From the NCBI GenBank assembly GCA_965221605.1, contig CBDCSK010000004.1, forward strand, positions 248,001-312,000: a stretch of DNA of 64,000 bases, in the 5' to 3' direction. The position numbers and the translations under genes were made by a program. The notes under the pieces were generated by a model. It was given only the letters and a program-made list of their open reading frames with translations, had not been told where the DNA came from and ran no database searches. Source of the stretch: Aldehydirespirator sp965221605. Lineage in GTDB: Bacteria; Actinomycetota; Acidimicrobiia; Acidimicrobiales; Aldehydirespiratoraceae. Below are positions 53,544 to 63,336 of the stretch, in pieces (the first letter of the stretch is position 1; each line of letters opens with the position of its first letter).

Positions 53544-55082
53544 GTGAAGCCGCCCGAGCGGCGTAGGTGGAGCACGTCTACGTCCAAGTTCGGCGTGGGC
53601 CGACGCGAGGCCCATGATGCGTCGGCCTTCTATGAGAGATTCCCCGTGCCCGAGGTCAGTGACGACGACGAGATCGAGCCCGCAGCGTGCGTCGACCGCC
53701 TTTGGGTGGGCGACGCACGGGATATGGACGCCTACGGCGACGTGAAGGACAACTCGGTGGCTCTGGTGGTCACCTCACCTCCGTACTTCGCAGGCAAGGA
53801 GTACGAGGAGACCCTTGGACAAGGACATGTGCCCGACAGCTACGTCGCCTACCTTCAGATGCTAGACGACGTGTTCGCCGAGTGCGTTCGCAAGTTGGAG
53901 CCCGGAGGGCGCATCGCAGTGAACGTCGCCAACCTGGGGCGCCGCCCCTATCGCTCCTTGTCCGCCGACGTGATCGACATACTGCAGGACCGTCTCCGCC
54001 TGCTGCTGCGTGGCGAGGTGATCTGGCAGAAGGCCCGGGGCGCTACCGGTAGCTGCGCCTAGGGCAGCTTCCAGAGGCCGGGCAACCCGGTGCTGCGCGA
54101 TCTCACCGAGCGGGTGGTGATCGCGTCGAAAGGGCGCTTCGACCGGGCGGTGCCGGCCGCCGAGCGCGCCGAGAAGGGGCTGCCCTCGGACGGCTCGGCC
54201 CATGTGGAGGAGTTCATGGAGGCGACGACCGACGTTTGGGAGATACCTCCAGCGTCCGCCACTCGGGTCGGGCATCCGGCCCCATTTCCCGTAGAGCTGC
54301 CGAAGCGTCTGATCGAGCTCTACACCTACCGTGGAGACCTGGTGCTTGACCCCTTCATGGGAGCGGGCACTACAGCCGTGGCGGCGGTGCGCACTGGTCG
54401 CCACTACGTGGGATTCGACACCGATGCCGCCTACATCACGCTGGCCGACGAGCGCATTGAGGATGAGCGCAGGGTACCTGCTAGGCGCGGCGACGAACTG
54501 GACTGGAAGGTTACGGTTCCACCATCGCGCATCGGTCAGCAGCGCTTCAACATCGATGTTGGCAAGGTGCCGACATCGCAGAACGGCGACTCGCCGCCGA
54601 GCGGCGAGGGCACGGAGACTTCAGCGGACTATGACTTCCAGGCGAGGGCTGGCCGAGAAGGACGCAAAGCCCGAGAGATGGCCGAGGCCGTTCTCTGTCG
54701 TTGCGGCTTCGAAGCAGTAGACGACAAGGTTCGCCGAGTCCACGGCGTCAAGGTCAATTTCGAAGCTTCAGACCAAGAGGGCGGGAGATGGCTATTCGAT
54801 GTCTCTGGAGCCTTCAGCGTCACGCAGCGTCCAGGGCTGCGTCGTACAGACACTCTCTGGAAGGCGCTCGGAAGGGCCGCGGTGATTCAGTCCGCGCGTC
54901 CGGACACCCGCCTGATCCTCCTGACAACCGACAAGCCTGCACCCAACAGTTCCGGGCACCGTGCACTCAAGGCCCTCATCGGTCGGGAAAGGCCAGTCCG
55001 TGCCGTGATTGGAATGCGTTCACCCGACGATCTCGAGCGCTTTGCAGCCTTCGCCCGTGGCGAGCAGCCAGACGATGAGTAG
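53544..55082 (+). pseudogene. DNA (N4/N6) methyltransferase with in-frame amber codon
   Basis: One frame of 512 codons from GTG 53544, interrupted by TAG at 54060-54062. The first half has motif IV (TSPPYFAGKEYEETLG) and the second motif I (LVLDPFMGAGTTAVAA) followed by YVGFDTD, the permuted order of beta-class enzymes. The TAG sits at GATGSCA-(stop)-GSF, where relatives have Trp. The C-terminal 190 residues form an extra nuclease-like or target domain. Without suppression the enzyme is inactive. Confidence 0.82.
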
Positions 55083-55425
55083 TGCACCCGTCGACCGCGA
55101 GCGCAAACTCCGAAGAGTGAGCTACGCCCTCATTCACGGCAACGTCATAAGCGAACCAGAAGTCCTGATCGCCGAGGACGAGGAAAGCCTCAACGAAGTT
55201 ATAGCGCTCGATCTGGTCGCATCAACGGAGCCCACGCGGCTTGGACACCATCTTGCCGAGATCCGAAGCGCACTAGTGGATGGACGCTGGGCTGAAGCCC
55301 TCGTCGCCTGGATGGACGCAACCGGCCGTGTAGTAGATGTGTACCCTGATGAACCAATCCGAATGGCAACACACAACGAAGAGTCAATGGAACTGGAACT
55401 CAAGCTCAAGGCGATCTTCCGTTAA
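55075..55425 (+). CDS. Small protein coupled to the methyltransferase
   Basis: 116 residues; ATG 55075 overlaps the methyltransferase stop by 8 nt. Acidic, with LIAEDEESLNEVIALDLVAS and WAEALVAWMDATGRVVDVYPD. Function unknown; position suggests a partner of the methyltransferase. Confidence 0.6.
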   Translation: MSSAPVDRERKLRRVSYALIHGNVISEPEVLIAEDEESLNEVIALDLVASTEPTRLGHHLAEIRSALVDGRWAEALVAWMDATGRVVDVYPDEPIRMATHNEESMELELKLKAIFR

Positions 55426-55454
55426 CACACTGAATGATGCACAGATGGCTTTTT

Positions 55455-56648
55455 CTATTTCTGATTGCTCCCTTTGTCTGTGTTCCCGCTGTCCAGATCA
55501 TCACTCGCATCGTCTGCTATATCTATTTCGCGAATATCCGACTGCTTGATAGCCCTCAGAGTGGGAAGAGCATGGGCGTCTATGATCGCACGAAGATGCT
55601 CATCAGTGATCGTTGATTCTCGAATTTGCTGCCGCACTCTATCAGAGATTTCTTGGCACAACTTATCTTCTCTTTCTCTTGCCTGAAGTTCAAGCTCCTT
55701 GTTTCTGATTTCGATATCAAGCTTTTGCTCCGCCTTAGGGATCAACTCTCCTAGCCTCTTCGTATTCGTGCCTTCATGCCATGTCTTACGCATCTCAGCT
55801 GTCTTGGGCAACAGATATATTCCGCCACCAATTATGGGTCCGGACATCAGATAGAGTAGATCAGGTGGCATCTGAAGAAGGAGGGCTGCAGGGGACGAAA
55901 GACGCATCTCTTTTACAATAGGTGGAGCCGCATAAATCAACTCATCACAATGTCGGCCGACTTCGTTTAGTACAGCACGTAGACCTTCTAGCAGATCGAA
56001 TACATTGTGCAGCCTCCGGCCGACTACATCAATAGTAGGATACTCATCATCTGATGCCGATACCGTAAGCCAAACTGATATGGTTGGAAGCGCGATGTCC
56101 GCTGCTAATTTGTCAAGCGAAACTAGACGCGCATATTCGACCTCTGTAACAATCGGAGTACCCTTTAGGTCTATGTCGATCACAGTGCCATCGACAAAGG
56201 TAGCTGTTGGCGAAGTGCGTATTGACATCGAGTCACCAGACCTAGGAGCGAAGGCGCGTAATATCTCAGCCTCTGCTTCATCAGCAAAGCTGACAACTGC
56301 ACCGACATCTCCTACGTCTGTCATTCGTCCTTTGGCCTCGATAACCCGAGTACTCTTGATAAAGACTACATGCGCATTCTGGTCGGTAGCGTGGTACCGG
56401 TATCTGCCAAGAGAAGACATATTCTCATACGCTCTTGAAGCCCGAGCGACATCCAAGCGGTTAATTGATATGTAGCGGTTGAATCCGGCCTTGACTAGAT
56501 TGCGATAGTGGGTGAGCGTTCGCTGTTTGATAGGTCCATATCCAGTTCGTTCAAGCTGCGCATTGATCTGGTCCAATTGAATATCGTTGGAGGACTGAAG
56601 ATAGATCGCAAATCCGGCTCGTGCGTCTCGTGGCTTGGCGTTCGCCAT
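55455..56648 (-). CDS. Unknown protein, AT-rich gene
   Basis: 397 residues from ATG 56648. N-terminus (FAIYLQSSNDIQLDQINAQL, then TLTHYRNLVKAGFNRYISI) looks like a helix-turn-helix; the middle is mixed alpha/beta; one possible membrane stretch (LLYLMSGPIIGGGIYLLP); the end is a long coiled coil rich in Glu and Lys. Base composition is visibly lower in GC than the neighbours and codons ending in A or T are common, so it was probably acquired recently. No family recognised. Confidence 0.65.
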   Translation of the reverse strand: MANAKPRDARAGFAIYLQSSNDIQLDQINAQLERTGYGPIKQRTLTHYRNLVKAGFNRYISINRLDVARASRAYENMSSLGRYRYHATDQNAHVVFIKSTRVIEAKGRMTDVGDVGAVVSFADEAEAEILRAFAPRSGDSMSIRTSPTATFVDGTVIDIDLKGTPIVTEVEYARLVSLDKLAADIALPTISVWLTVSASDDEYPTIDVVGRRLHNVFDLLEGLRAVLNEVGRHCDELIYAAPPIVKEMRLSSPAALLLQMPPDLLYLMSGPIIGGGIYLLPKTAEMRKTWHEGTNTKRLGELIPKAEQKLDIEIRNKELELQAREREDKLCQEISDRVRQQIRESTITDEHLRAIIDAHALPTLRAIKQSDIREIDIADDASDDLDSGNTDKGSNQK

Positions 56649-56700
56649 TCCTGGACTCCATCCTCCCGTGGTCGGCCGGGGTGGGATACCGTGCCCGGTC

Positions 56701-59619
56701 GTGGAAGCGTACAGGCCCAAACTGATTGAGGTGGCGTTGCCGTTGGCGGCGATCAACGCGGATGCGGCGCGGGAGAAGTCGATTCGGCACGGGCACCCGT
56801 CGACGCTGCATCTGTGGTGGGCTCGGCGGCCGCTGGCGGCGGCCCGGGCCGTGATCTGGGCGTCGCTCGTGGACGATCCCTCCGGTTATGAGGAGTTCGC
56901 AGCCCCTGATGGCGAGACCGGCGAGCAGAAGGCCGAGCGCACGGACAGGATCGACGCTGAGCGACAGCGGCTGTTCGCGATCCTGGAACGGCTGGTCAAG
57001 TGGGAGAACTCCAACAACCCGGATGTGCTGGCCGAGGCCCGGGCCGAGATCGACCGGTGCTTCTCCGACGGGCCGCCGCCGATCCTGGATCCCTTCGCCG
57101 GGGGAGGCGCGATACCGCTGGAGGCTCAGCGGCTCGGGCTCACCGCGCTCGCCGGGGACTTGAACCCGGTGGCGGTGCTCATCAACAAGGCGATGATCGA
57201 GATCCCGCCCCGGTTCGCAGGGATGCCGCCGGTGCATCCCGGCATCGACAAGACCCTCACCACCTGGGAGCGTGCCCAGGGCCTTGCCGCCGACATCGAG
57301 GCGTACGGACAGTGGATGCGCGACGAGGCCGAGCGCCGCATCGGGCACATGTACCCTGACGCGACCGGCCCAGACGGCGAGAAGCTCACGCCTATCGCAT
57401 GGATTTGGGCCCGCACCGTGGAGTCGCCGGACCCGAGTTGGTCGGGCCATGTGCCGCTGGTGGCGTCGTGGACGCTGGCGAAGCGGCCCGGCAAGCCCAA
57501 GGTCTGGATCGAGCCGATGATCGACCGCGACGCCATGACGATCAGCTACGCGATCCGCGAAGGCGGCGAGCCGTCCCGTGACAGAACCATAAGCCGGGGC
57601 AACGGAACGTGCATCGCTACCGGTGCCGCCATACCGGGCGACTACATCAAGTCCGAGAGCCGCGCCGGCCGCATGGGTCGACACATGATGGCCGTAGTAG
57701 CCGAAGGGAAGCGAGGCCGAACCTACCTCCCGTCTACTCCCGGCGACGCCGTTGCCGCCGATTGCCCCAAGCCCGCTTGGAAGCCAGAGGGCCGAAACCC
57801 GAGACGGCTGACCGGCGGCACTGTCTTCATCTACGGGTTGGATGAATGGTGGAAGCTGTTCACGCCGAGGCAGTTGACGGCATTGACGACGTTCTCGGAT
57901 CTGTTGGGTGAGGTGGCGCAGCTGGCGCGCGCCGACGCTGCGGCGACCGGTGTGGACACCTGCGGGACATATCCGCGCGTCGGCGCGTCGGCAGGCTCCG
58001 TGTCTGCGCCGGGTCTTGACTCCAACCGCAGGCGTTGTCGCTGCGGCGACCGGGGCGCTGCCGCTGCCGGGTTGGCCGATGACGGGATGCGACTGCGTAA
58101 TGGAGGTGACAGTGCCGCAGCGTACTCGGATGCAGTTGTTACTTTCTTGGCTTTCGCTATCGACAAGTGTGCCGACTACTGGTCGACGATCTGCACTTGG
58201 CACAACTCACGGGAGTTGATTCGCAACACCTTCGGACGTCAAGCGATCCCGATGACTTGGGATTTCGCCGAGTGCAATCCGTTCTCTGGATCGACCGGTA
58301 ACTGGATGGCGATGGTTGATTGGATCGTGAAGTCGGTCGAGCATTTTCCTGCCTCGGCTTCAGGCGGGGAGGCTCTACAGCGGGATGCGCGAGCGCGCGT
58401 CCAAGAGTCGACAGGAGCGCTGCTATCAACTGATCCGCCCTACTACGACAACATCTCCTATGCCGATCTGTCGGACTTCTTCTATGTGTGGCTGCGACGG
58501 AATCTGTCCGATGTGTGGCCTAACGAGTGCTCGACCCTGTTGACGCCCAAGGCTGAGGAGCTGATCGCGAACCAGTACCGCGCGGGTTCAAGGGGCCTCG
58601 CCGAGGAGCATTTCGAGTCGGGAATGGCCGAGTTCATGGCTGAGGTCGCTGAACACCAACCGGCTGGTGTGCCGGCCACGATCTACTACGCGTACAAGGC
58701 GACCGAGACCAAGGAAGGCGAGATCCGCACAACCGGCTGGGACACGTTCCTACAGGCTGTCCTCGACGCAGGCCTTCAAGTGAACGCCACGTGGCCGGTG
58801 CGGACCGAGTTGGGCAACCGTCTCCTTGCCTCCGGGACCAACGCCCTTGCGTCTTCCATCGTGTTGGCTTGTCGGCCGCGGCCTGCTTCAGCGGTTCTAT
58901 CTACGCGTGGTGAGTTCATTGCCGCGTTACGACAAGAGTTGCCGGACGCGGTTCGGGTGTTGCAGTCGGGCAATATTGCTCCGGTAGATATGGCCCAGTC
59001 CACTATCGGGCCGGGCATCAAGGTGTTCTCCCGGTACGCCCGGGTTGTGGAGGCCGACGGATCGTCGATGCCGGTGTCGGCCGCTCTGGCGATCATCAAC
59101 GACGTTCTTGGCGAGGTACTCGACGGTGAGGAGGCCGAACTCGACGCCGACACCCGCTTCGCGCTCACCTGGTTCGCCGAGCACGGCTACGACCCTGGCC
59201 CCTCGGGCGATGCCGACAGCGTGGCCCGGGCCAAGAACACATCTCTGGCCGGCATCGAGGAATCCGGCATCGGCGAGGCCCACGCCGGCAAGTTCCGCCT
59301 CTATGAGCGAAGCGAGTTGCCGCCGGACTGGTCGCCGGTGCACGACAACCGATTCACCGTATGGGAGGCCACCCAATACTTGGCCGCCGCGCTGGAGCGC
59401 TCAGAGTCCGAGGCGGCCGAGCTGCTGCACATCCTCGGCGGCAACGGCGACCGGGCCCGCCAGCTTGCCTACCTGCTGTACCAGAAGGCCAACGATCGGG
59501 GCTGGGCTGCCGAGGCCGGTGCCTACAACGGCCTCATCACGTCCTGGCCCAACCTGCGTACCGGCGCCGCCACCGTCGCAGCCGCAGCCACCGCCCCCGA
59601 CCAGCAGTCCCTTCTGTGA
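56701..59619 (+). CDS. DUF1156 DNA methyltransferase
   Basis: 972 residues. The DUF1156 N-terminus is clear (KLIEVALPLAAINADAAREK, then RHGHPSTLHLWWARRPLAAA), followed by motif I (DPFAGGGAIPLEAQRLG), and motif IV D-P-P-Y-Y-D-N-I-S-Y. It methylates DNA, probably adenine, in defence loci that also hold a DUF3883 helicase and a DUF499 ATPase. GTG 56701 is chosen because it starts the conserved part. This is the only complete member of the set in the window. Its last 45 codons are copied at 60748-60881. Confidence 0.9.
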   Translation: MEAYRPKLIEVALPLAAINADAAREKSIRHGHPSTLHLWWARRPLAAARAVIWASLVDDPSGYEEFAAPDGETGEQKAERTDRIDAERQRLFAILERLVKWENSNNPDVLAEARAEIDRCFSDGPPPILDPFAGGGAIPLEAQRLGLTALAGDLNPVAVLINKAMIEIPPRFAGMPPVHPGIDKTLTTWERAQGLAADIEAYGQWMRDEAERRIGHMYPDATGPDGEKLTPIAWIWARTVESPDPSWSGHVPLVASWTLAKRPGKPKVWIEPMIDRDAMTISYAIREGGEPSRDRTISRGNGTCIATGAAIPGDYIKSESRAGRMGRHMMAVVAEGKRGRTYLPSTPGDAVAADCPKPAWKPEGRNPRRLTGGTVFIYGLDEWWKLFTPRQLTALTTFSDLLGEVAQLARADAAATGVDTCGTYPRVGASAGSVSAPGLDSNRRRCRCGDRGAAAAGLADDGMRLRNGGDSAAAYSDAVVTFLAFAIDKCADYWSTICTWHNSRELIRNTFGRQAIPMTWDFAECNPFSGSTGNWMAMVDWIVKSVEHFPASASGGEALQRDARARVQESTGALLSTDPPYYDNISYADLSDFFYVWLRRNLSDVWPNECSTLLTPKAEELIANQYRAGSRGLAEEHFESGMAEFMAEVAEHQPAGVPATIYYAYKATETKEGEIRTTGWDTFLQAVLDAGLQVNATWPVRTELGNRLLASGTNALASSIVLACRPRPASAVLSTRGEFIAALRQELPDAVRVLQSGNIAPVDMAQSTIGPGIKVFSRYARVVEADGSSMPVSAALAIINDVLGEVLDGEEAELDADTRFALTWFAEHGYDPGPSGDADSVARAKNTSLAGIEESGIGEAHAGKFRLYERSELPPDWSPVHDNRFTVWEATQYLAAALERSESEAAELLHILGGNGDRARQLAYLLYQKANDRGWAAEAGAYNGLITSWPNLRTGAATVAAAATAPDQQSLL

Positions 59620-59839
59620 TCACACTGTTGCGACAGCCCTCAGGCCCGCGCCCGCCGACAGGCGTGGTCCTGCCCAACCCGCCAGACTTGCGGTTCTGGC
59701 CACGTGAGGGATTGCGGATGCCAGCAGGGCCGAGTCATCCCATGTGCGAAGAAACATCAGATAGACGGAAATCTACCCAATCGAGTTTCAACCGATTGCG
59801 CCGGGTAGGGTGATATTCCGACGCAGGAGGCGACCGGCC

Positions 59840-60280
59840 ATGGGCACTCGGCATACGCGAACTCAGCGGAAGCGGTGGGCCCATCTGACCCAGACGGTCC
59901 CGATCGACGAAGTTGCGGCTAGAGCCGGCGTGAAGCGCGGCACAGTGCAGTCCTGGCGGACCGAGTTCGGCGTCACGGGCGGCGAGGTGGTCGTTCATTC
60001 GGCTGCCGGCAGGATCAGGCTCGACCGCGGCCAGGCCGCAACTGCCGCCGGTGCTCAACCCACTAGAGCCCCGGCCAGCCCCCACGGATGCGACATCGGG
60101 GCGGAGGTGCGCGAAGCGACCTTGCGCTATGTCGAGCAGCACCGAGAGTGGTTCGACAACGCAGAGGGCCGCCAGTCGGACAAGAAGGAGATGCGTGAAG
60201 TGATCTCCGATTGGGAAGGGCAGCACGGCCCCTTCACTCCCCGAGAGAAGGCAGAAGCTCGAACCGTTCTCGGTCGGTGA
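59840..60280 (+). CDS. Helix-turn-helix protein, likely antitoxin
   Basis: 146 residues. IDEVAARAGVKRGTVQSWR is a helix-turn-helix. The C-terminal half is acidic and helical. ATG 59840 has AGGAGG 9 nt upstream. The stop overlaps the PIN gene start as GTGA, so the pair is probably a toxin-antitoxin module. Confidence 0.75.
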   Translation: MGTRHTRTQRKRWAHLTQTVPIDEVAARAGVKRGTVQSWRTEFGVTGGEVVVHSAAGRIRLDRGQAATAAGAQPTRAPASPHGCDIGAEVREATLRYVEQHREWFDNAEGRQSDKKEMREVISDWEGQHGPFTPREKAEARTVLGR

Positions 60281-60696
60281 GCATCCTCATTCTCGATTCT
60301 GGAGCGCTCATCGCGCTCGAGAGGAACAAGCGTGCCGTGTGGGCGCTCGTCGAAGCCGCATACGAAGCGGGCGACAGAGCCCAGGTCCCGGCATGCGCGC
60401 TGGCGCAGGCGTGGAACGGAGAGCCGTCCCAGGCTCGCCTCAACCAGGCGCTCAAACTGTGCAGAACGATCCCGCTGGACGAGGACATGGCTCGCATCGC
60501 AGGTCGCCTGCGCATGATCAGCGGCATCGATGATGTAACCGACGCCTCTGTCGCTGCGGCTACGGCCCTGGCAACGAACCTCTCCAGCGTCGTGGTTGCC
60601 ACGTCCGACGAGAGCGACATCTCCCAACTCATCAGTGCGGCGCATTCGGTGCGTCCGCTGCTCGTCCACGACAACATCCGTATCCACGCTGCATAG
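60277..60696 (+). CDS. PIN-domain toxin
   Basis: 139 residues from GTG 60277. Acidic residues are in ILDSGALIALERN, VTDASVAAATAL and VATSDESDI. Ribonuclease toxin of the HTH-PIN pair. The module is flanked by two copies of the end of the DUF1156 gene. Confidence 0.85.
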   Translation: MSILILDSGALIALERNKRAVWALVEAAYEAGDRAQVPACALAQAWNGEPSQARLNQALKLCRTIPLDEDMARIAGRLRMISGIDDVTDASVAAATALATNLSSVVVATSDESDISQLISAAHSVRPLLVHDNIRIHAA

Positions 60697-60747
60697 TCGG
60701 GTGGATCGCGGGCGTTGTCGAGTCTGTTGAGGAGCTTCAGGACGATG

Positions 60748-60881
60748 AAGGCCAACGACCGGGGCTGGGCCGCCGAGGCCGGCGCCTACAACGGCCTCAT
60801 CACCGCCTGGCCCATCTGCGCACCGCCGCCGCGACCGTCGCAGCCGCGGCCGCCGGCCCCGCCCAACAGGCGCTGTTGTGA
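60748..60881 (+). pseudogene. Copy of the DUF1156 methyltransferase C-terminus
   Basis: KANDRGWAAEAGAYNGLIT matches the end of the full gene (KANDRGWAAEAGAYNGLIT at 59488-59544), then a small deletion shifts the frame, and the end AQQALL plus TGA is again similar. About 134 bp. Confidence 0.85.
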
Positions 60882-60937
60882 CGACGCCTCACCTCTCCAT
60901 CGCGTGGCTCGGCGTCATCGAAGGCTCAGGTATCTCG

Positions 60938-61147
60938 TCACTGGGCCAGACGATCCAGCAACTCCTGGTCCCGTTCGATCAGTCGCCTTGCGCGAGCCGT
61001 GAAGTCCTCATCGGCTCTCACGCGCCTTATCTCTGCGCGTAGTGAGTCGACGACGAGTTGGTTCACGCTCGAGCCCCGCACTCGGGCCACCGCCTCAGCC
61101 TCCTGCGCCAAGTCTTCCGGCAGTCGCACGGTCGTCTGTCTGGTCAT
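60938..61147 (-). CDS. Ribbon-helix-helix antitoxin-like protein
   Basis: 69 residues. TTVRLPEDLAQEAEAVARV and SVNQLVVDSLRAEI are the ribbon and helices of an RHH protein; the tail is charged. ATG 61147 lies about 12 nt from a perfect 16-bp palindrome. No toxin gene follows it on this strand, so it is an orphan. Confidence 0.8.
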   Translation of the reverse strand: MTRQTTVRLPEDLAQEAEAVARVRGSSVNQLVVDSLRAEIRRVRADEDFTARARRLIERDQELLDRLAQ

Positions 61148-61158
61148 GGCATCACAAT

Positions 61159-61174
61159 ATCGTGATATCACGAT
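61159..61174. promoter_or_regulatory. Palindromic operator of the RHH gene
   Basis: ATCGTGATATCACGAT is a perfect palindrome. It overlaps a second, imperfect one (61151-61166), giving repeated GTGAT/ATCAC half-sites next to the RHH start, as expected for autoregulation. Confidence 0.6.
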
Positions 61175-61387
61175 TGCCGCTATATCCAGGACCCTCGCAA
61201 CCCGCACCCGAAGTCGAGGACGAGGACGCTCACCGGCGCGCACTCTTCTGCAGGTGCTCCCTGATCGGGCGCCACCAGCAGCCGCCGTGTTGCCGCTCCT
61301 GAGCCGCGATGTCGCAAGTCCGTGGCATTGTGGGGGAATGTCTGAGGCTGTGCATGCTTACGCCATCGGTTGCGGGAGTCGATTCTC

Positions 61388-61905
61388 ATGGTGATGGCCA
61401 ACACCGAGCGGGTCGCCAATGCGCTGGATCTGCTGCGTGACGGGCTCGGGCCGGCGTGCGAGGCGACGTGGCGGGGGTTCTATGGCGACGGGTGGCTGCA
61501 TCAGGTCAACTCGAAGTTGCACAGCCCTGATCGCGAGCCCTCTGCTGCAGACGCGGCGTTCCTGTTGAAGGGGATCAAGGCCACCTGGAACGAGGTGTTC
61601 AGCCACGGGTTCGGACTCTCGGTGCGGTCGCTGGTGTTCGAGGTGTCCGATGTGCGCAACCGCTGGGCCCACCAGCAGTCCTTGACCAGCGACGACACCG
61701 TCCGGGCTCTCGACTCGATGGAGCGGGTGTTGGAGGCCTTCGGAAACAGCGATCAACGTGATCAGATCCGCGGCCTGCGCCGGGACCTGTTGCGCCAGAT
61801 GTTCGACGAGGAGTCCCGCGCTGAGCGCCGCCGCACCGCGGCCAAGCCCACCGAGGGCACTCCCCACGCCGGGCTCACGCCGTGGCGCGACATCATCGCA
61901 CCGTG
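61388..61905 (+). pseudogene. DUF499 protein, Swt1-type HEPN N-terminus only
   Basis: From ATG 61388 the frame gives a Swt1-like HEPN domain (VANALDLLRDGLGPACEA, SLVFEVSDVRNRWAHQQ with R-N-x-x-x-H) and the linker GLTPWRDII, which in DUF499 proteins leads into a large AAA ATPase. Similarity stops near 61905; the open frame runs on to 61978 without sense. About 900 residues are missing. Confidence 0.75.
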
Positions 61906-61985
61906 CCGGCCCGGCCTTCTTCGTTCGCCACGTAGGCGATCAGGACGTTCGAATCGAGATACGCCCGAACCGGCCTAGTCTTCAT
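61893..61985 (-). pseudogene. PIN-domain toxin, N-terminal stub
   Basis: From ATG 61985 the frame reads VRAYLDSNVLIAYVANEEGR, the first strand and helix of a PIN domain, then hits TGA at 61893. It overlaps the end of the upstream gene by 11 nt, like a toxin after its antitoxin. Confidence 0.65.
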
Positions 61986-62737
61986 CTCTCATACGCCTGA
62001 CCAGAACCTCGGCCGGTTCAGAGGTGTGGGCCGCTCCTCGGGCTCTGAGGTAGCCGTCAGGGTCGCCTTCGTCTACAGGATCCACGTCGGTGACGCGTCG
62101 AATCCATAGCGGCCTGTCGGTCTTGGGGTCACGAAGGACCGTGCCGGTGACATCGGCGATGTGTCCCCACACGCCCCGCATCGTGTCCTCAAGATCCGGG
62201 TCCATGTAGCAAACGACTGCAGAGTCTGTGGTGAGTTCGTAGAGGCGGAAAGTCAGACCCCTGCGCCGGGACAGCGTCTCGACGCGGCCACGCACGGTCC
62301 CGAGCGACGTCGCGTCCACATCGGGCGCCTCGGCTGCAGTGAAGTGTCAGGGAGGGAATGGGCGCCTTGACAACCACTCGCTTGCTGTCCGTCTGGATCG
62401 CGATCGGTTGGCTCTCATTGGCGAGGGCCATGAGTCCGTGCATTTCTCGATGCAACGGAAGGGCGCGATCAAGGCTTCCGTCCCGCACGCGTTGTGCTGC
62501 ATCGATGCAGCTGTCGTACATGACCGGGATCCGCTCCACGGCTTCGTCGTCTAGCGGGACGGCCTGAGCCGTCGCACCTGCGCTTCCGTAGTCAAGCCCG
62601 GTGAGCATCCAGCGGACCTCTGCACTATGGCTCAGCCTCAGAGCATCAAGAACCTGCGAGAAGCGAATGAACGCATCCGAGAGTTGGTCGATAGTGACCT
62701 CGCCACCTAGGTGGAATTTCACATGATCTTCCATCAT
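61975..62737 (-). pseudogene. Unknown gene split by a frameshift
   Basis: From 62737 one frame gives EVTIDQLSDAFIRFSQVLDA and more up to about 62340; the sense then continues in another frame (DATSLGTVRGRVETLSRRRG to 61975). Together about 250 residues. It precedes a PIN stub, so it may have been the partner of that toxin. Confidence 0.65.
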
Positions 62738-62879
62738 ATCCTACATTGTATCGTCGGTGTCGGCGGACCGCTAGCGCAAGTCACCGCGACAAGACCGGAG
62801 CCGAATCCTCCGAGTTCGAATGGATGTTGCCGCCACGCGTCGGCGCGCCATGAGCCCCTGATCGGTACCGTCGGTCGCG

Positions 62880-63313
62880 TGCGGGCTGATCTCAGCGGCA
62901 CCTTCCTCACCGCACAGCTCCTGCGCCCCCGCCTGATCAGGCACCTGCCGTTCACCTGCGGGGCGCTCACCAAGAAGCGCCTGCCCAACGACGAGTTCAT
63001 GAGCCTGATCGAGCCGCTGCGCCACGACCCCAAGGTGCGGCGCGACCTCGACAAGTACCTCCGCAGCGTCCCCGGCAAGGCGCAACTGCTCGAATGGGCC
63101 GAACAGCAGCGCGCCTTCGACGGCCCCGTGCTCATCGTGTGGGCCCGCGACGAGAAGCTGATGCCGCCCGAGCACGCCGTGCGCCTCACCGAGCACTCCG
63201 ACAACGCCGAGCTGGTGTGGGTCGACGACAGCCGCACCCTCATCCCCATAGACCAGCCCGAGGCCCTAACCGCCCACCTCGAAGAGTTCCTAGCCCGCAC
63301 CACCACCCCCTGA
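62880..63313 (+). pseudogene. Alpha/beta hydrolase, C-terminal fragment
   Basis: About 144 codons similar to the end of alpha/beta hydrolases: cap region with VRRDLDKYLRSV, then PVLIVWARDEKLMPPEHA with the catalytic Asp. The usual GxSxG half is absent, and the last His is replaced by D-D-S-R-T-L. Upstream codons are unrelated. Confidence 0.65.
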
Positions 63314-63336
63314 CGGCGCCCGACGGGTTCGACGGA

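Noticed and set aside
46011..54062. Genome-wide recoding of TAG as Trp
   Set aside because: TAG is the natural stop of lepA, hrcA, der, the aminotransferase and the SDR, so it is a normal stop codon here.
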